Assembly (NCBI GenBank): GCA_029250305.1
Contig: JAQXFM010000104.1
Span: 1 to 6,933 of the forward strand
Direction of reading: 5' to 3'
DNA: 6,933 bases
DNA from: Candidatus Poseidoniaceae archaeon
GTDB lineage: Archaea > Thermoplasmatota > Poseidoniia > Poseidoniales > Poseidoniaceae
Below, in pieces: positions 6,404-6,933 of this stretch. The notes beneath the pieces are model-generated. The model did no database searches. It was not told where the DNA came from and saw nothing but the letters and a program-made list of their open reading frames with translations. Both the position numbers and the translations under genes were made by a program. Position 1 is the first letter of the stretch. Each line of letters starts with the position of its first letter.

Positions 6404-6933
6404 TCAACGATCGCACAAAGCATCCCAAGACGCCTTGGCATAAGCGGCGGCCTGCTCGCCAGGGTTGTCTGCCCTGTGGATACCAGATCCAACAATCACA
6501 CAATCCGAGCCAGCAAGCACAGCATCGCGAGGATGGCCGTACCGTTGGCCCATTTCCCCATCACCAACAGCAAGGTTGACACCCGGCGTCCAGATCAATT
6601 TCCCGTCGCCAACTGCGTCGCGCAAAAGAACCAATTCCTCAGGCCTCGCGCCATTCCCAATGAATCCAAACACGCCGGAGTGGGCTTTGCCCTCTGCGAC
6701 CACTTTCGCTGTGTAGGCCGGCTCCAAGAGGTTGCCTCGACTTGACATCTGGGCCAGCAACAAAACGCCTCCTTGTCGGCCGACATCTGACCAAGCAGCT
6801 TGCAATCCATCAACAATATCGGGTCCAGAAATCAAGTGGGCGGTTGCCAAATCAGACCACCCACGGATGTTGTACACGCCAGCCATTTGTTTGCGGCTGA
6901 TGCCACCAATGTCGGCAAATTTACGATCTTCAA
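6404..6933 (-). CDS. pyrF: Orotidine 5'-phosphate decarboxylase (OMP decarboxylase), N-terminus beyond the window
   Basis: This enzyme catalyses the last step of de novo pyrimidine synthesis, decarboxylating orotidine 5'-phosphate to UMP in the cytosol. The frame is open to the right edge (175 codons plus stop), so the N-terminal part, roughly 90 residues by comparison with the yeast enzyme, is missing. At the edge it reads EDRKFADIGG, the family's catalytic DxKxxD motif, with Asp, Lys and Asp codons at 6926-6928, 6920-6922 and 6911-6913. LLLAQMSSRGNL and WTPGVNLAVGDGEMGQRYG follow, as in eukaryote-like OMP decarboxylases (UMP synthase C-terminal type), including the Gln that contacts the substrate phosphate. 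The phosphate-binding VGRG(I) motif reads VGSGI, with Ser (codon 6485-6487) in place of the usual Arg. A small membrane protein gene follows 37 bases after the stop. Confidence 0.93.
   Translation of the reverse strand, partial: EDRKFADIGGISRKQMAGVYNIRGWSDLATAHLISGPDIVDGLQAAWSDVGRQGGVLLLAQMSSRGNLLEPAYTAKVVAEGKAHSGVFGFIGNGARPEELVLLRDAVGDGKLIWTPGVNLAVGDGEMGQRYGHPRDAVLAGSDCVIVGSGIHRADNPGEQAAAYAKASWDALCDR

Noticed and set aside
6367..6495. An upstream extension of the small membrane protein into pyrF
   Set aside because: The extra 43 residues overlap conserved pyrF codons on the same strand in another frame. The hydrophobic anchor begins right at the ATG at 6366.

Overview
The window looks like a stretch of a planktonic archaeal chromosome, most likely Marine Group II (Candidatus Poseidoniales) or a close relative. 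The evidence is the archaeal gene order ribosomal protein eL20 (LX/L18Ae) - prefoldin alpha - FtsY, a secreted subtilisin-like protease ending in thrombospondin type 3 calcium-binding repeats of a style common in that group, short intergenic gaps, moderate GC content and a few Shine-Dalgarno-like sites. The lineage call is inference; the archaeal call is well supported. No tRNA, rRNA, CRISPR array, insertion sequence or integrase was seen.

Layout. Positions 1-2507 (minus strand) hold most of a very large secreted S8 peptidase. It has a signal peptide, a complete Asp/His/Ser triad, a beta-sandwich-like domain and TSP3 repeats, and it runs off the left edge. A 100-base divergent intergenic region (2508-2607) separates it from a plus-strand cluster: eL20 (2608-2880), prefoldin alpha with an unusual C-terminal tail (2937-3503), the SRP receptor FtsY with a long charged N-terminus (3513-4934), a small DUF1844-like protein (4979-5356) and a receiver-domain protein with a C-terminal membrane anchor (5411-6115). 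On the opposite strand, and convergent with that cluster, lie a small single-pass membrane protein (6085-6366) and the C-terminal two thirds of orotidine 5'-phosphate decarboxylase (6404 to the right edge).

How the genes fit together. The first three plus-strand genes form a known archaeal protein-synthesis cluster: ribosome, nascent-chain chaperone and co-translational membrane targeting. Two less usual genes follow at short spacing and are probably co-transcribed: the DUF1844-like protein of unknown function and the membrane-anchored receiver protein. The receiver lacks aspartate at the expected phosphorylation position, so it is probably a pseudo-receiver. Their position beside ftsY makes a link to membrane targeting or protein biogenesis worth testing, but the sequence alone does not prove one. 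The protease and pyrF appear to be independent neighbours.
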